64,000 nucleotides of DNA from Pseudokordiimonas caeni (GCF_026719705.1 NZ_JAPPRR010000001.1:310001-374000); one strand, 5' to 3'; shown: positions 53,038 to 62,205, counted from the first letter of the stretch. Numbers and translations are program-made. Notes: generated by a model not told the origin, from the sequence alone.

Positions 53038-53074
53038 ATGACATATATCAGTTTTGTTAAATGTAAAGTGTCAT
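53038..53074. promoter_or_regulatory. AT-rich divergent control region of the sulfide genes
   Basis: ATGACA (53038-53043) and TGTCAT (53069-53074) flank an AT-rich stretch with ACAT and ATGT halves inside. It lies midway in the 126-bp gap between the SqrR-like gene and the first YeeE gene, the expected place for a shared operator. The match to published SqrR sites is not exact. Confidence 0.4.
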
Positions 53075-53104
53075 GCGACCACTTGACGCAACAGGAGAAC
53101 GAAA

Positions 53105-53533
53105 ATGACCGAATTTACGCCGGTTTCAGCCCTGATCGGCGGCGTGCTCATCGGGCTGTCGGTCGTCTTTTTCATGGCGACGATGGGCCGAATCGCCGGG
53201 ATCAGCGGTATCGTCAGCGGCCTGATGAACCCGAAGAGCAGCGATTTCGGCTGGAAGCTCGCCTTTGTGGCGGGCCTGATGGTGGCGCCTTTCGTTTATG
53301 CGATGATGCGGCCTGAAGATGTTTCGGTCGCCTTTCCGCACAGCATCGGTTTCATCGTGGCGGGCGGCCTGCTCGTCGGGATCGGATCGCGGCTCGGCAG
53401 CGGCTGCACCAGTGGCCACGGCATCTGCGGCATGGCGCGCCTGTCGCCGCGGTCGATTGTTGCCACGCTCACCTTCATGGCGACGGGCATTATCACCGTA
53501 TTCGTTATCCGGATGATCGGGGGTGCAGCATGA
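53105..53533 (+). CDS. YeeE/YedE family sulfur-compound transporter subunit (N-terminal half type)
   Basis: 142 residues, about four transmembrane segments. GSRLGSGCTSGHGICGMARLS is the cysteine-containing family motif. Together with the next gene it makes up the two halves of a YeeE/YedE (TsuA/PmpAB-like) channel that admits thiosulfate or related sulfur species. CAGGAGAACGAAA precedes the ATG. It is divergent from the SqrR-like repressor and presumably induced with it. Confidence 0.9.
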   Translation: MTEFTPVSALIGGVLIGLSVVFFMATMGRIAGISGIVSGLMNPKSSDFGWKLAFVAGLMVAPFVYAMMRPEDVSVAFPHSIGFIVAGGLLVGIGSRLGSGCTSGHGICGMARLSPRSIVATLTFMATGIITVFVIRMIGGAA

Positions 53534-53943
53534 GGATCGCGGCTTCCTTCATCAGCGGTGGCCTTTTCGGGCTCGGGCTGGTTATTTCCGGCATGTCGAA
53601 CCCGGCCAAAGTGATCGGCTTTCTGGATATCACCGGCAACTGGGATCCGAGCCTTGCCCTTGTAATGGCGGGCGGGCTTATTGTCACCGCTATCGGTTAC
53701 CGGCTGGTATTCCGCCGGGCGGCGCCTGTGTGCGACAGCCAGTTCCATGTACCGACAAACCGGGTGATTGATGCGCGGCTCGTTGGTGGTGCGGCTATTT
53801 TCGGGATCGGTTGGGGCCTCGGTGGCTTCTGCCCCGGGCCGGGCGTCGTTGCAACCGCGCTCGGGTACAGCGAGGCCATTGCCTTTGTGGCTGCGATGCT
53901 TGTCGGCATGTGGCTGAAGGACAGGCTTTTCGGTACTGCCTGA
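53530..53943 (+). CDS. YeeE/YedE family sulfur-compound transporter subunit (C-terminal half type)
   Basis: 137 residues, about four transmembrane segments, with the family motif GIGWGLGGFCPGPGV carrying the second conserved Cys. Start ATGA overlaps the previous stop by four bases, so the two halves are made in tandem. In other bacteria such pairs (PmpA/PmpB) belong to the BigR regulon. Substrate is inferred to be thiosulfate, sulfide or a similar species. Confidence 0.9.
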   Translation: MRIAASFISGGLFGLGLVISGMSNPAKVIGFLDITGNWDPSLALVMAGGLIVTAIGYRLVFRRAAPVCDSQFHVPTNRVIDARLVGGAAIFGIGWGLGGFCPGPGVVATALGYSEAIAFVAAMLVGMWLKDRLFGTA

Positions 53944-54039
53944 AACGTGATGGCAGGGGCGGGGTGCCTGCGATTGACAGGCTCCGCCCCCCATGACAAG
54001 TTGCCCCGAAATTTCCCACAAGAAGAAACGGGGACAGTC

Positions 54040-54549
54040 ATGGCGGAAGCCATCAATATCGACCTTACCGCCGCCAAGGCGGATCGCTACCGCCAGACGC
54101 TTGAAAGCCTTGAAGCCGTGCTTGAGGGTGAAGGTAACCTCACTGCCCGCATGGCAACGGTTTCCTGCCTCCTGTCTGGTGCTTTCCCCGAAACCTATTT
54201 CTGGACCGGCTTTTATATCGTCGACCCCGAAAAGCCGGCTGAACTGGTTGTTGGGCCCTATCAGGGTACGCTCGGATGCCTGCGCATCCCCTTCGGTCGC
54301 GGGGTCTGCGGCACGTCTGCTGCCGAACGCCGCACCCAGATCGTGGAAGACGTGCATGCCATCGCCAACCATATCGCCTGCGACAGCCGCAGCCAGTCGG
54401 AGATCGTGGTGCCGGTGACCGACGCGGAAGGGCGGCTCATCGCCGTTTTCGACGTTGATTCGACCGAGCTTGCATCCTTTGATTCCATCGATCAGCTTTG
54501 GCTGGAACTGATCATGAGCCGTATCTTTGGCCCCGGGAGGACTTCGTGA
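54040..54549 (+). CDS. msrC: GAF-domain free methionine-(R)-sulfoxide reductase
   Basis: 169 residues from ATG 54040 ([10 protein letters not shown]); the longer frame from 53947 contains the leader of the gene. It is a single GAF domain with all three catalytic cysteines of the fRMsr family at correct spacing: Cys80 (TLGCLRIPF), Cys90 (GRGVCGTSA) and Cys114 ([15 protein letters not shown]). It reduces free methionine-R-sulfoxide with thioredoxin in the cytoplasm. It overlaps the glyoxalase start by four bases (GTGA), forming a two-gene stress operon. Placement just after the sulfide genes may be incidental. Confidence 0.92.
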   Translation: MAEAINIDLTAAKADRYRQTLESLEAVLEGEGNLTARMATVSCLLSGAFPETYFWTGFYIVDPEKPAELVVGPYQGTLGCLRIPFGRGVCGTSAAERRTQIVEDVHAIANHIACDSRSQSEIVVPVTDAEGRLIAVFDVDSTELASFDSIDQLWLELIMSRIFGPGRTS

Positions 54550-54965
54550 AGTTTCTGCATACGATGGTGCGCGTCACCGACCTTGACGCCTCGCTTGAAT
54601 TTTATGTGAACCAGCTGGGCCTTGTCGAAGTATCGCGCAAGGAAGTGCCGGCTGGTCGCTTCACGCTCGTTTATCTGGCAGCTCCCGGCGACACGGGCGG
54701 CGAGATCGAGCTGACATACAACTGGGACCCCGAAGAATATACAGGCGGGCGCAACTTCGGCCATGTGGCCTTTGCGGTGGATGATATCTATGAGAAGTGC
54801 GCGGCGCTCGCGAAGGGCGGGGTGACGATCAACCGCCCGCCGCGCGATGGCTATATGGCATTCGTGCGCAGCCCCGACGGAATCTCCGTGGAACTGCTGC
54901 AAAAAGGCGGACCGCTGCCCCCGCAGGAGCCCTGGGCATCGATGCCAAATACAGGCACGTGGTAA
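54546..54965 (+). CDS. gloA: Glyoxalase I (lactoylglutathione lyase), VOC family
   Basis: 139 residues from GTG 54546 with GGGAGGACTTC upstream. All four metal ligands of glyoxalase I are present: His5 (KFLHTMVRV), Glu55 (GEIELTYNW), His73 (NFGHVAF) and Glu116 (ISVELLQ). It isomerises the hemithioacetal of methylglyoxal and glutathione to lactoylglutathione; the short form and lack of insert suggest the Ni-dependent bacterial type. It is translationally coupled to the methionine sulfoxide reductase gene. Confidence 0.93.
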   Translation: MKFLHTMVRVTDLDASLEFYVNQLGLVEVSRKEVPAGRFTLVYLAAPGDTGGEIELTYNWDPEEYTGGRNFGHVAFAVDDIYEKCAALAKGGVTINRPPRDGYMAFVRSPDGISVELLQKGGPLPPQEPWASMPNTGTW

Positions 54966-55052
54966 AGACGATTGCCATTGGGGATAGTTAGGTTAAATTC
55001 GAAGAATATTAACAATCCCTTCATCATTTTGGCGCTCAATATCAACTCCTGA

Positions 55053-56639
55053 ATGAGTGGGCTTTCCGTGAAACTACATTGGGCTAACCGGATTTCCTTC
55101 AAACTGGCGCGCACGGCGGTGATCATCGCCTTCACGCTGGGCATGGTGCTGTCTGCAGCCCAAGTCTATCTCGACTATCTTGAAGAAGGCGACAACCTCG
55201 ACAACCGGGTGCTGAAGGCGCTTGAGGTGGTCGACAAGTCTGCGACCCGCGCGGTGCTGATCCTTGATAGCGATCTCGCGCAGGAGGTCGTCCTCGGCCT
55301 CATGGAATATGACTATATCACTGAAGCGGCGATCCTTGACGATAACCGCACCGTCCTTGCCGGCCGCCGCCGCGAGGAACGCCAGATGGATGGCGGGGTG
55401 CGCTATGCCCGTATGCTCATCAACGACATGGTGCCGTTCGACTATCAGCTGACCCTGCCGGTCGCGATGGCGGAACGCCCGGGCAGCCTGCATGTGGTTG
55501 TCGATCGTGCGGTCGGCCTGCAGCCCTTCTTCTCGCGGGCGACGACCACCTTCCTTTCTGGTTTTGTGCGCAACTTCGTCCTCGTGGTACTGCTCTATTA
55601 CGCATTCCACCAAGGGCTGACGAAGCCGCTGCAGACCGTCGTGCAGAATATTTCGCAGATCAATCCCGAGCATCCGGGCGAACAGCGGATTTCGGTACCG
55701 AAAGCGCACCAGAATGACGAGATCGGGCAGCTGGCAAGCCAGGTCAACCTGTCGCTCGATGCTGTGCAGGTGCTTCTGGATAATTTGAGGTCTACCAACC
55801 GGGCCCTGTCGGCGAGCGAGGAGGCCCTGCGCCGCCGCTCGTGGGAGCTGGAGCAGGAAGTGGACCGCACCAAGCAGGCGACCCGCGAACTGATCATCAC
55901 CAAGGAACAGGCCGAAGCCGCCAACCGCGCGAAGAGCGTGTTCCTTGCGAACGTCAGCCACGAGCTTCGCACGCCTCTCAATGCTATCATCGGCTTCTCG
56001 TCGATCATGGCGGACCAGATGTTCGGCCCCATAGGCCATAACAAATACCGCGAATATCTGCATGATATCCGCTCCTCGAGCCAGCATCTCTCCGACGTGC
56101 TTGGCGAAGTGCTCGATCTTGCCAAGATCGAGGCCGGCCAGATGAAGATCGAGGAAGAAGTTGTCGACATGATCAAGCTTTGTGACGAAAGCCGCGCGCT
56201 TTGCAATGCGCAGGCCGCCGCCAAGGGCTTCTCGATTTCGCTCGACCTGCCGGCAGACCTGCCGAAGGTGAAGGGCGACCGCCTGCGCATCAAGCAGTCG
56301 ATCCTCAATCTGTTGTCGAACGCAGTGAAATTCACCGCGCAAGGGGCAGGCGATGTGGCGCTCAGCGCCGGTGTGGACGCGAACGGCAACCTCACCGTGA
56401 CCGTTATCGATCATGGTATCGGCATTTCGGAAGAAGAGCAGAGCCTGATCTTCTCGCCCTTCGTTCGCTCGGCCAGTGCGCTCAGCCGCAGCCATGAAGG
56501 CACGGGGCTTGGCCTCTCGCTCGTCAATGCCTTCATGGAAATGCACCAGGGCTGGGTGACGCTGGAAAGCGAACTCGGCAAGGGCTCGGTCTTCACCCTG
56601 CATTTCCCGTCTGACCGCGTGGTCACCGCCAAGGCCTGA
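55053..56639 (+). CDS. Membrane-bound sensor histidine kinase with HAMP domain
   Basis: 528 residues. TM1 about 17-38 and TM2 about 170-190 flank a periplasmic sensor of some 130 residues. HAMP follows (LTKPLQTVVQNI...), a coiled coil (about 245-295), HisKA with His303 in NVSHELRTPLNAIIGFSS, and an ATPase domain (DHGIGI, GTGLGLSLVNAF). ATG 55053 lacks a clear ribosome site, and GTG 55068 is an alternative start. No response regulator is next to it, so the partner is unknown. A terminator follows at 56661. Confidence 0.92.
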   Translation: MSGLSVKLHWANRISFKLARTAVIIAFTLGMVLSAAQVYLDYLEEGDNLDNRVLKALEVVDKSATRAVLILDSDLAQEVVLGLMEYDYITEAAILDDNRTVLAGRRREERQMDGGVRYARMLINDMVPFDYQLTLPVAMAERPGSLHVVVDRAVGLQPFFSRATTTFLSGFVRNFVLVVLLYYAFHQGLTKPLQTVVQNISQINPEHPGEQRISVPKAHQNDEIGQLASQVNLSLDAVQVLLDNLRSTNRALSASEEALRRRSWELEQEVDRTKQATRELIITKEQAEAANRAKSVFLANVSHELRTPLNAIIGFSSIMADQMFGPIGHNKYREYLHDIRSSSQHLSDVLGEVLDLAKIEAGQMKIEEEVVDMIKLCDESRALCNAQAAAKGFSISLDLPADLPKVKGDRLRIKQSILNLLSNAVKFTAQGAGDVALSAGVDANGNLTVTVIDHGIGISEEEQSLIFSPFVRSASALSRSHEGTGLGLSLVNAFMEMHQGWVTLESELGKGSVFTLHFPSDRVVTAKA

Positions 56640-56660
56640 TCTAACAGAATATAAAAGAAA

Positions 56661-56696
56661 GAGGCCGGCGCTCGGGTGAGCTGCCGGCCTTTTTCT
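56661..56696. terminator. Bidirectional terminator between kinase and bdhA
   Basis: AGGCCGGC (56662-56669) pairs with GCCGGCCT (56683-56690), followed by TTTTTC on the plus strand. Preceding AAAGAAAG gives a T-rich tail for the minus strand, so it can end both convergent transcripts. Confidence 0.85.
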
Positions 56697-56711
56697 TGTC
56701 CGCTTTGCTGG

Positions 56712-57503
56712 TCAGCGTGCCGTCCAGGCCCCGTCCATCGTCAGGGCCGAGCCGGTGGTCGAACGTCCGGCGTCGGACGCCAGGAAGACTGCGAGCGCCG
56801 CGAGTTCTTCGACTTCCACGAACCGCTTGTTGGGCTGGGACGCGAGGATCACCTTCTTCACGACATCGTCTTCCGACAGGCCGTGAACTTTCGCCTGATC
56901 GGCAATCTGGCCGTCCACCAGCGGCGTGCGGACATAGCCGGGGCAAATGGCGTTGACGGTGAGGTTCGCGTCTTCGGCTGTTTCAAGGGCGGCAGTTTTG
57001 GTGAAGCCGATCACGCCGTGCTTGGCCGCCACATAGGCCGACTTGAACGGCGAGGCGACAAGGCCGTGGACGCTGGCGATATTGATCACCCGGCCGAAGG
57101 CCCGCTTGCGCATGCCGGGCAGGGCGGCACGGGTGGCATAGAAGGTGGCGGAAAGATTGAGCGCGATGATCGCTTCCCACTTGTCGACCGGGAATTCATC
57201 GATCGCCGCCACATGCTGGATGCCGGCATTGTTCACAAGGATATCGACGGCGCCGAAGGCGGCCTCGGCCTCCTGAACCAGCCGGGTGGCTTCCTCGCCC
57301 TTCATGAGATCGGCTGCAATGAAGCCGGTTTCCACGCCGTAGTCCGCCTTGATCGCAGCCTTGATGCGCTCGATCTCCGCCGGGTCGCCGAAACCGTTCA
57401 GCACTACGCTGGCACCTGCTTCGGCAAGACCGCGTGCGATTCCGAGGCCGATTCCGCTCGTGGAGCCGGTGATGAGGGCAACTTTTCCGGACAATGGTTT
57501 CAT
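56712..57503 (-). CDS. bdhA: 3-hydroxybutyrate dehydrogenase
   Basis: 263 residues from ATG 57503, with AAGGAG upstream; the 14-codon extension to 57545 is rejected. SDR family: NAD loop TGSTSGIGLGIA, NNAGIQHVA, catalytic Ser in INIASVHG and YVAAK with Tyr/Lys. HGLSEDDVVKKVILASQPNKRFVE is typical of bacterial D-3-hydroxybutyrate dehydrogenases. It oxidises 3-hydroxybutyrate to acetoacetate with NAD+. It diverges from the PHB depolymerase gene, whose product supplies its substrate. Confidence 0.93.
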   Translation of the reverse strand: MKPLSGKVALITGSTSGIGLGIARGLAEAGASVVLNGFGDPAEIERIKAAIKADYGVETGFIAADLMKGEEATRLVQEAEAAFGAVDILVNNAGIQHVAAIDEFPVDKWEAIIALNLSATFYATRAALPGMRKRAFGRVINIASVHGLVASPFKSAYVAAKHGVIGFTKTAALETAEDANLTVNAICPGYVRTPLVDGQIADQAKVHGLSEDDVVKKVILASQPNKRFVEVEELAALAVFLASDAGRSTTGSALTMDGAWTAR

Positions 57504-57721
57504 GATTGAAACTCCTTGGATATGTTGCGCTGCACTATAAACCAAGGCCAGCCTTGGATGCGAGAGAAATGTATGCCTGTGCTTTCAAGCACATGGAATA
57601 TGAGTGCGATTGCTTATTGAAGCTTTAATCTTTGAGGGCTAGGCTCAGTGAAAATGCCGCAATGCACCATGAGCGGGATCGCCCGCACCGGTGGGTGTCG
57701 ACCGCGGCGAAAGGGACCAGG

Positions 57722-59095
57722 ATGCTTTATACCCTCTATGAAATGCAGCACGCGGCCTTTGCGCCGATCCGTTTCTGGGCCGATCAGGGGCAGCGCTTCT
57801 TCAGTCACCCCTACAATCCGGTCAGCCGCACACCTTATGGCAAGGTGATGGCCGCCAGCCTCGATATGGTCGAGCTTCTGACCCGCCGCTACGGCAAGCC
57901 GAAGTTCGGTTTCGAGAAGGTAACCGTCGATGGTGTTGAATGCCCCGTCGAGGAACAGATCCTGTCCCGCCGTCCGTTCGGGCAGCTGAAACATTTCAAG
58001 CGTGCCAATTGCTGCCACCGCAAGGACCCGCGTGTGCTCGTTGTGGCGCCAATGTCAGGCCACTTTGCCACGCTCCTGCGCGGCACGGTCGAGGCGCTGC
58101 TGCCGAACCACGAGGTCTATATCACTGACTGGCGCGACGCCCGCGATATCCCGATGGCGGACGGCAGCTTCGATCTTGATGATTATGTGGATTATCTGGT
58201 CGACTGGTTGACCGATCTTGGCCCCAATACGCATGTGCTGGCCGTTTGCCAGCCAAGCGTGCCGGTTTATGCGGCGCTCGCCCTGATGGAAGCCGAAGGC
58301 CATCCCTGCACGCCGCCAAGCGTGACCATGATGGGCGGCCCCATCGATACGCGCCGCAACCCGACCGAAGTGAACAAGCTGGCCATGACCCGGCCGCACA
58401 GCTGGTTCGAAGACAATGTCATCACCGTTGTGCCGTTGCCGAACGCTGGCTTCATGCGCAAGGTTTACCCCGGCTTCCTGCAGCTTGCGGGTTTCATGGC
58501 GATGAATCTGGGCGACCATTTCATGAAACACCATGAAATGTTCGAGCATCTGATTATCGGGGCTGATGAAGACGCCGACAAGACCCGCGCCTTCTATGAT
58601 GAATACAAGGCCGTGATGGACATGACGGCCGAGTTTTACCTGCAGACCATCGATGTGGTGTTTCAGCGTCACCTGCTGCCTGATGGCAAGTGGGTGTCGA
58701 AGGGACGGCTTGTCGACCCGAAAGCGATCAAGAACACCGCACTGATGGCGGTTGAGGGCGAGTTCGACGATATTTCCGGGGTCGGCCAGACAAAAGCCGC
58801 ACTCGATATCGCGGTCAATCTGCCGGAAGAGAAGAAGAAATACCTGCTGGCAAAAGGCGTTGGCCATTATGGCATCTTCAACGGCAGCCGTTGGCGCACA
58901 AACATTGCGCCGGTCGTGGCCGATTTCATGCGCACCCATGACCATGTGATCGGCAAGTCGCCAGCCGGCGCTGTCGCCCCTGCGGTAGAAGCGCCGGCCA
59001 AGGCAGCAAAGCCCCAGCCCAAGAAGGCGCCGTCGCGCACTGCGCGCCCGGCACGTGCCACAACGACCACGACAAAACGTCGCACGAAGGCCTGA
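57722..59095 (+). CDS. phaZ: Intracellular polyhydroxybutyrate depolymerase
   Basis: 457 residues from ATG 57722 (MLYTLYEMQH, typical start for the family); the 30-codon extension from 57632 is rejected. The catalytic nucleophile is Cys176 in AVCQPSVPVYAAL, with Asp349/Asp350 in EGEFDDISG and His382 in GVGHYGIFNG, as in Cupriavidus PhaZa1. The last 45 residues are rich in Ala, Pro, Lys and Arg (AKPQPKKAPSRTARPA), a basic tail that could bind granules or DNA. The enzyme degrades stored PHB in the cytoplasm. A 218-bp gap separates it from divergent bdhA. Confidence 0.95.
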   Translation: MLYTLYEMQHAAFAPIRFWADQGQRFFSHPYNPVSRTPYGKVMAASLDMVELLTRRYGKPKFGFEKVTVDGVECPVEEQILSRRPFGQLKHFKRANCCHRKDPRVLVVAPMSGHFATLLRGTVEALLPNHEVYITDWRDARDIPMADGSFDLDDYVDYLVDWLTDLGPNTHVLAVCQPSVPVYAALALMEAEGHPCTPPSVTMMGGPIDTRRNPTEVNKLAMTRPHSWFEDNVITVVPLPNAGFMRKVYPGFLQLAGFMAMNLGDHFMKHHEMFEHLIIGADEDADKTRAFYDEYKAVMDMTAEFYLQTIDVVFQRHLLPDGKWVSKGRLVDPKAIKNTALMAVEGEFDDISGVGQTKAALDIAVNLPEEKKKYLLAKGVGHYGIFNGSRWRTNIAPVVADFMRTHDHVIGKSPAGAVAPAVEAPAKAAKPQPKKAPSRTARPARATTTTTKRRTKA

Positions 59096-59148
59096 TATCA
59101 CTATCTTTGTAGAATATTAGGAATTCCCGGCTATTTTGATTCAATATC

Positions 59149-59187
59149 GGGCGCCTTGAAGACAGAATGTCTGGGCGCCCTTGTTGT
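59149..59187 (+). terminator. Rho-independent terminator after phaZ
   Basis: GGGCGCC (59149-59155) pairs with GGCGCCC (59174-59180), with an inner AGACA-GAA-TGTCT stem, then TTGTTGT. It includes the ATG at 59167 and so argues against that codon as start of the next gene. Confidence 0.7.
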
Positions 59188-59208
59188 ATGGAAGCCGGGG
59201 GAGTTTAC

Positions 59209-62187
59209 GTGGCCGATCCTGTTGTAGAGTTTTCATCGACCGATCTCGAGTTCGCAGAAGGCAGTTTCGGGTCGATTGATTTTGGCATCTTTTCGATCAC
59301 CGACGTGGACGACAATATCTTCAAGGTCGTTCTCAGCGTCAGCGACGGCTCGATCATTGCCAATGACGGCGACGGCCTGCAACCGAGCGGCGTGACGATC
59401 CAAACCGACGACACTCAGACCATCACCATCCTCGGCACCGTTGCGGCGATCAGCGGATATCTGAGCCTACCCGACGTATTCTCATTTGATGTCGGCGTGT
59501 TGACGGCAGCCGATAACGCGGCCGTCCTGACCATCACGGCCTATGACGATACCGCCGGTATCGTTGCCGATACGATCAATATCGATATCACGGCTCCCGA
59601 TACGCCTGCTGTTGTCGCAGGTGATTTCACCGGCGGCGTGAATGAAGGCAATATCGGCGACGGTGCCGTGACGGCGACCGGTGCCCTGTCGATTTCCGAT
59701 GTGGATGTGGGCGACGATCCGGCGTTTGACGATGTGGCCGCCACGGCTGGCGACAATGGCTATGGCACCTTCGAACTGACAGCCGGCACCTGGACCTACA
59801 CACTTGATCAGGCGGCCGTGCAGGATCTGGACGCGGGCGATACGGTCAACGATACCTACACCTTCACGGCAACCGACGGCACCACGCAGGCGATTACCAT
59901 CACGATCACCGGCACCGCCGATGCGCCCGTGGTGAGCGGCGCCTTCACCGGCGATGTAACGGAAGGCGACGAGGGCGATGCACCCGTCACGGCCTCGGGC
60001 GCGCTTTCGATCAGCGATGCAGACGGCGACGACAGCCCGGTCTTCGACGATGTGGCTTCAACCGCAGGTGACAATGGTTATGGCCATTTCGTCCTGTCAG
60101 GCGGTACCTGGACCTATACGCTCGATCAGTCCACCGTGCAGGATATGGACGCGGGCGATACGCTGACCGACAGCTATACCTTTGTGGCGACCGATGGCAC
60201 GCTGCAGGATGTGACGGTCACGATCACCGGCGCGAACGACGCTGCGGTAGTGACCGGAACCATCACCGGCGACGTCACTGAAGGCAACGAGGGCGATGAT
60301 CCCGTCACGGCGACCGGCAGCATTGCGATCAGCGATGTGGATGCCGACGATGCGCCGGTCTTCAACGATGTGGCCTCGACCGCCGGCGACAATGCCTATG
60401 GCCATTTCGAACTGACGGGCGGCGACTGGACCTACACGCTCGATCAGGCCGCCGTGCAGGACCTGGATGCGGGCGATACGGTCAACGATACGATCACCTT
60501 CACGGCGACGGATGGCACCACGCAGCAGATCACGGTGACGATCAGCGGCATGAACGACAGTGTCGTTGTGTCGGGTGTGGACACTGGCACCGTTACCGAG
60601 CGCAATATCGGTGATGCGGATGTGCAGGCCACCGGCACGCTGACAATCGACGATCTCGACGATCTCGACGATCCGGTCTTCCTGGATGTTGCCGCTGCCA
60701 AGAAAACCTATGGCACCTACACGATGACGAACGGCACGTGGGTCTATACGCTGGATCAGACCAAGGTGCAGAATCTGAAGGCGGGTCAGGAAGTCACTGA
60801 CGCCCATACCTTCCTCGCGTCCGATGGCACCGAACATACGGTCACCGTGACGATTGTGGGCACAGATGATGCGCCGGTCGTCAAGGGCGTCTTCACGGGC
60901 GAACTGACAGAAGGCAATATCGGCGACCCGACGGCGAGCGTTTCGGGCTCGCTTTCGATCAGCGATCTGGACGGAGCACCGGCCTTCGCCAATGTGGCGA
61001 ATGCGGCTGGCGCCTACGGCAATTTCAAGCTCGCCGGCGGCACCTGGATCTATGCGCTCGATCAGGCGAAGGTGCAGAATCTGAATACGGGCGACACGCG
61101 CACCGACAGCCACACTTTTGTAGCAACCGATGGCACCAAGCAGACAGTGACGGTGACGATCAAGGGCGCGGACGAGGCATCTTCCGGCGGCAATACGGGC
61201 GGCACGCCTGTCGTTACCGTCCCCCTGCCTTCCGGCGCCGGAGCCACCAACATTGCACCTTCCGTCACCGGTGCAACATCGGGTTTTGGTGCAGGAACGG
61301 GAACGGTTCTCGTGCAGGCAAGCTCGCCCGTATCAAACTTCAGTGGCGATATCGGTGGCACGCTGAATGCCGGGCATCAGGTTGTCGTCAGCCTCGGGAA
61401 TGGCAACAATAATGTGGTGCTCAGCGGTAATGCGACGGTTCCCGGCGGGCTTTCCGATGCATTGGTGGGCGGTGGTACGCTGGATACGATCACCTCTGTT
61501 CTGGGTAGCGGCGCAGGCGGCCTTGGCGGCGGCCTCGGCGGTGGATTGGGCGGCGGGGGTCTTGGCGGCGGCTTCGGTAGCGGCACGACGGTTGTCGTGT
61601 CCGGCGGCGGCAGCGACATGATCGACCTGAGCGGCATTTCCGGCAACTCGGTGATCGTTGGCGGTCACGGCCATGACACGGTCCATGGCGGCGACGGCGG
61701 CAGCATCATTCTGGGCGGCACGGGCGCTGACTCAATCCTGGGCGGTGCTGGCAACGACCATATCCGCGGCGGCAGCGGAGACAACCTGTTGTTTGGAGGA
61801 GACGGGGACGACCGGCTGGTCGGTAGCGGCACCTTCGATGCAGGCACGGGTGATGACTACCTGACCCAGACCCATGGGGTCATGTTCGGCGGCACAGGCA
61901 CCGATACCTTCCGGCTTGCCCGGATTGATGGTGATGGCAGCGGCAAGCAGTCCATCATTGGTGATTTTGATGTCGATGACGACACGCTTGACCTGCGCGC
62001 CATGGGGATCAAGACGGTTGATGATCTCGTAAATGCATTGCAAGCCAGCAGTAGCGAGACCGCCCTGTTCAAGTTTGATAACGGGCAGGAACTTGTGATC
62101 GCGGTTCCCGAGTACAAAGGGACCAACAACCAGTTCGATGCCGAGGAATTCCATGGCTGGAATATCCTGTTCGCGACCGACACATAA
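59209..62187 (+). CDS. VCBS-repeat and RTX calcium-binding surface or secreted protein
   Basis: 992 residues from GTG 59209 (GGGGGAG ribosome site). ATG 59167 and ATG 59188 are in frame, but the first lies in a terminator hairpin. No Sec signal peptide. Residues about 1-130 form a cadherin-like region (EDNIFKVVLSVSDGSI-like). Five VCBS repeats of 102-106 residues follow, from about 134 to 655, each with TWTYTLDQ and TDGT phrases. A Ser/Gly-rich linker has a run of Leu-Gly-Gly repeats near 768-792. Then come RTX nonapeptides (GGHGHDTVHGG, GGAGNDHIRGG, GGDGDDRLVG) and a C-terminal region fitting a type I secretion signal. Probably an adhesin exported by a type I system encoded elsewhere; its ligand is unknown. 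Confidence 0.9.
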   Translation: MADPVVEFSSTDLEFAEGSFGSIDFGIFSITDVDDNIFKVVLSVSDGSIIANDGDGLQPSGVTIQTDDTQTITILGTVAAISGYLSLPDVFSFDVGVLTAADNAAVLTITAYDDTAGIVADTINIDITAPDTPAVVAGDFTGGVNEGNIGDGAVTATGALSISDVDVGDDPAFDDVAATAGDNGYGTFELTAGTWTYTLDQAAVQDLDAGDTVNDTYTFTATDGTTQAITITITGTADAPVVSGAFTGDVTEGDEGDAPVTASGALSISDADGDDSPVFDDVASTAGDNGYGHFVLSGGTWTYTLDQSTVQDMDAGDTLTDSYTFVATDGTLQDVTVTITGANDAAVVTGTITGDVTEGNEGDDPVTATGSIAISDVDADDAPVFNDVASTAGDNAYGHFELTGGDWTYTLDQAAVQDLDAGDTVNDTITFTATDGTTQQITVTISGMNDSVVVSGVDTGTVTERNIGDADVQATGTLTIDDLDDLDDPVFLDVAAAKKTYGTYTMTNGTWVYTLDQTKVQNLKAGQEVTDAHTFLASDGTEHTVTVTIVGTDDAPVVKGVFTGELTEGNIGDPTASVSGSLSISDLDGAPAFANVANAAGAYGNFKLAGGTWIYALDQAKVQNLNTGDTRTDSHTFVATDGTKQTVTVTIKGADEASSGGNTGGTPVVTVPLPSGAGATNIAPSVTGATSGFGAGTGTVLVQASSPVSNFSGDIGGTLNAGHQVVVSLGNGNNNVVLSGNATVPGGLSDALVGGGTLDTITSVLGSGAGGLGGGLGGGLGGGGLGGGFGSGTTVVVSGGGSDMIDLSGISGNSVIVGGHGHDTVHGGDGGSIILGGTGADSILGGAGNDHIRGGSGDNLLFGGDGDDRLVGSGTFDAGTGDDYLTQTHGVMFGGTGTDTFRLARIDGDGSGKQSIIGDFDVDDDTLDLRAMGIKTVDDLVNALQASSSETALFKFDNGQELVIAVPEYKGTNNQFDAEEFHGWNILFATDT
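59608..61176 (+). repeat. Five tandem VCBS-domain coding repeats
   Basis: Units start at about 59608, 59923, 60241, 60559 and 60871, that is 315-318 bases apart in the first four intervals, with the third interval 318 and the fourth 312. Units 1-3 are the most alike (GDNGYGxF, TWTYTLDQ, VQDLDAGDT), units 4-5 diverge (QTKVQNLKAGQ, QAKVQNLNTGD). They are coding repeats within one gene. Confidence 0.85.
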
Positions 62188-62205
62188 GGCGACTGCCTGA
62201 TAAAC

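Noticed and set aside
53947-54039. Upstream extension of the methionine sulfoxide reductase
   Set aside because: The family starts close to [10 protein letters not shown]; the extension has no family similarity and covers the leader region.
59608-61176. Regularly spaced repeats considered as a CRISPR array
   Set aside because: Units are about 312-318 bp, degenerate, in frame and encode VCBS domains; no short identical repeats with spacers.
61500-61590. GGC-rich simple repeat considered as a structural or recombination element
   Set aside because: It stays in frame and encodes a Leu-Gly-Gly linker between VCBS and RTX regions.
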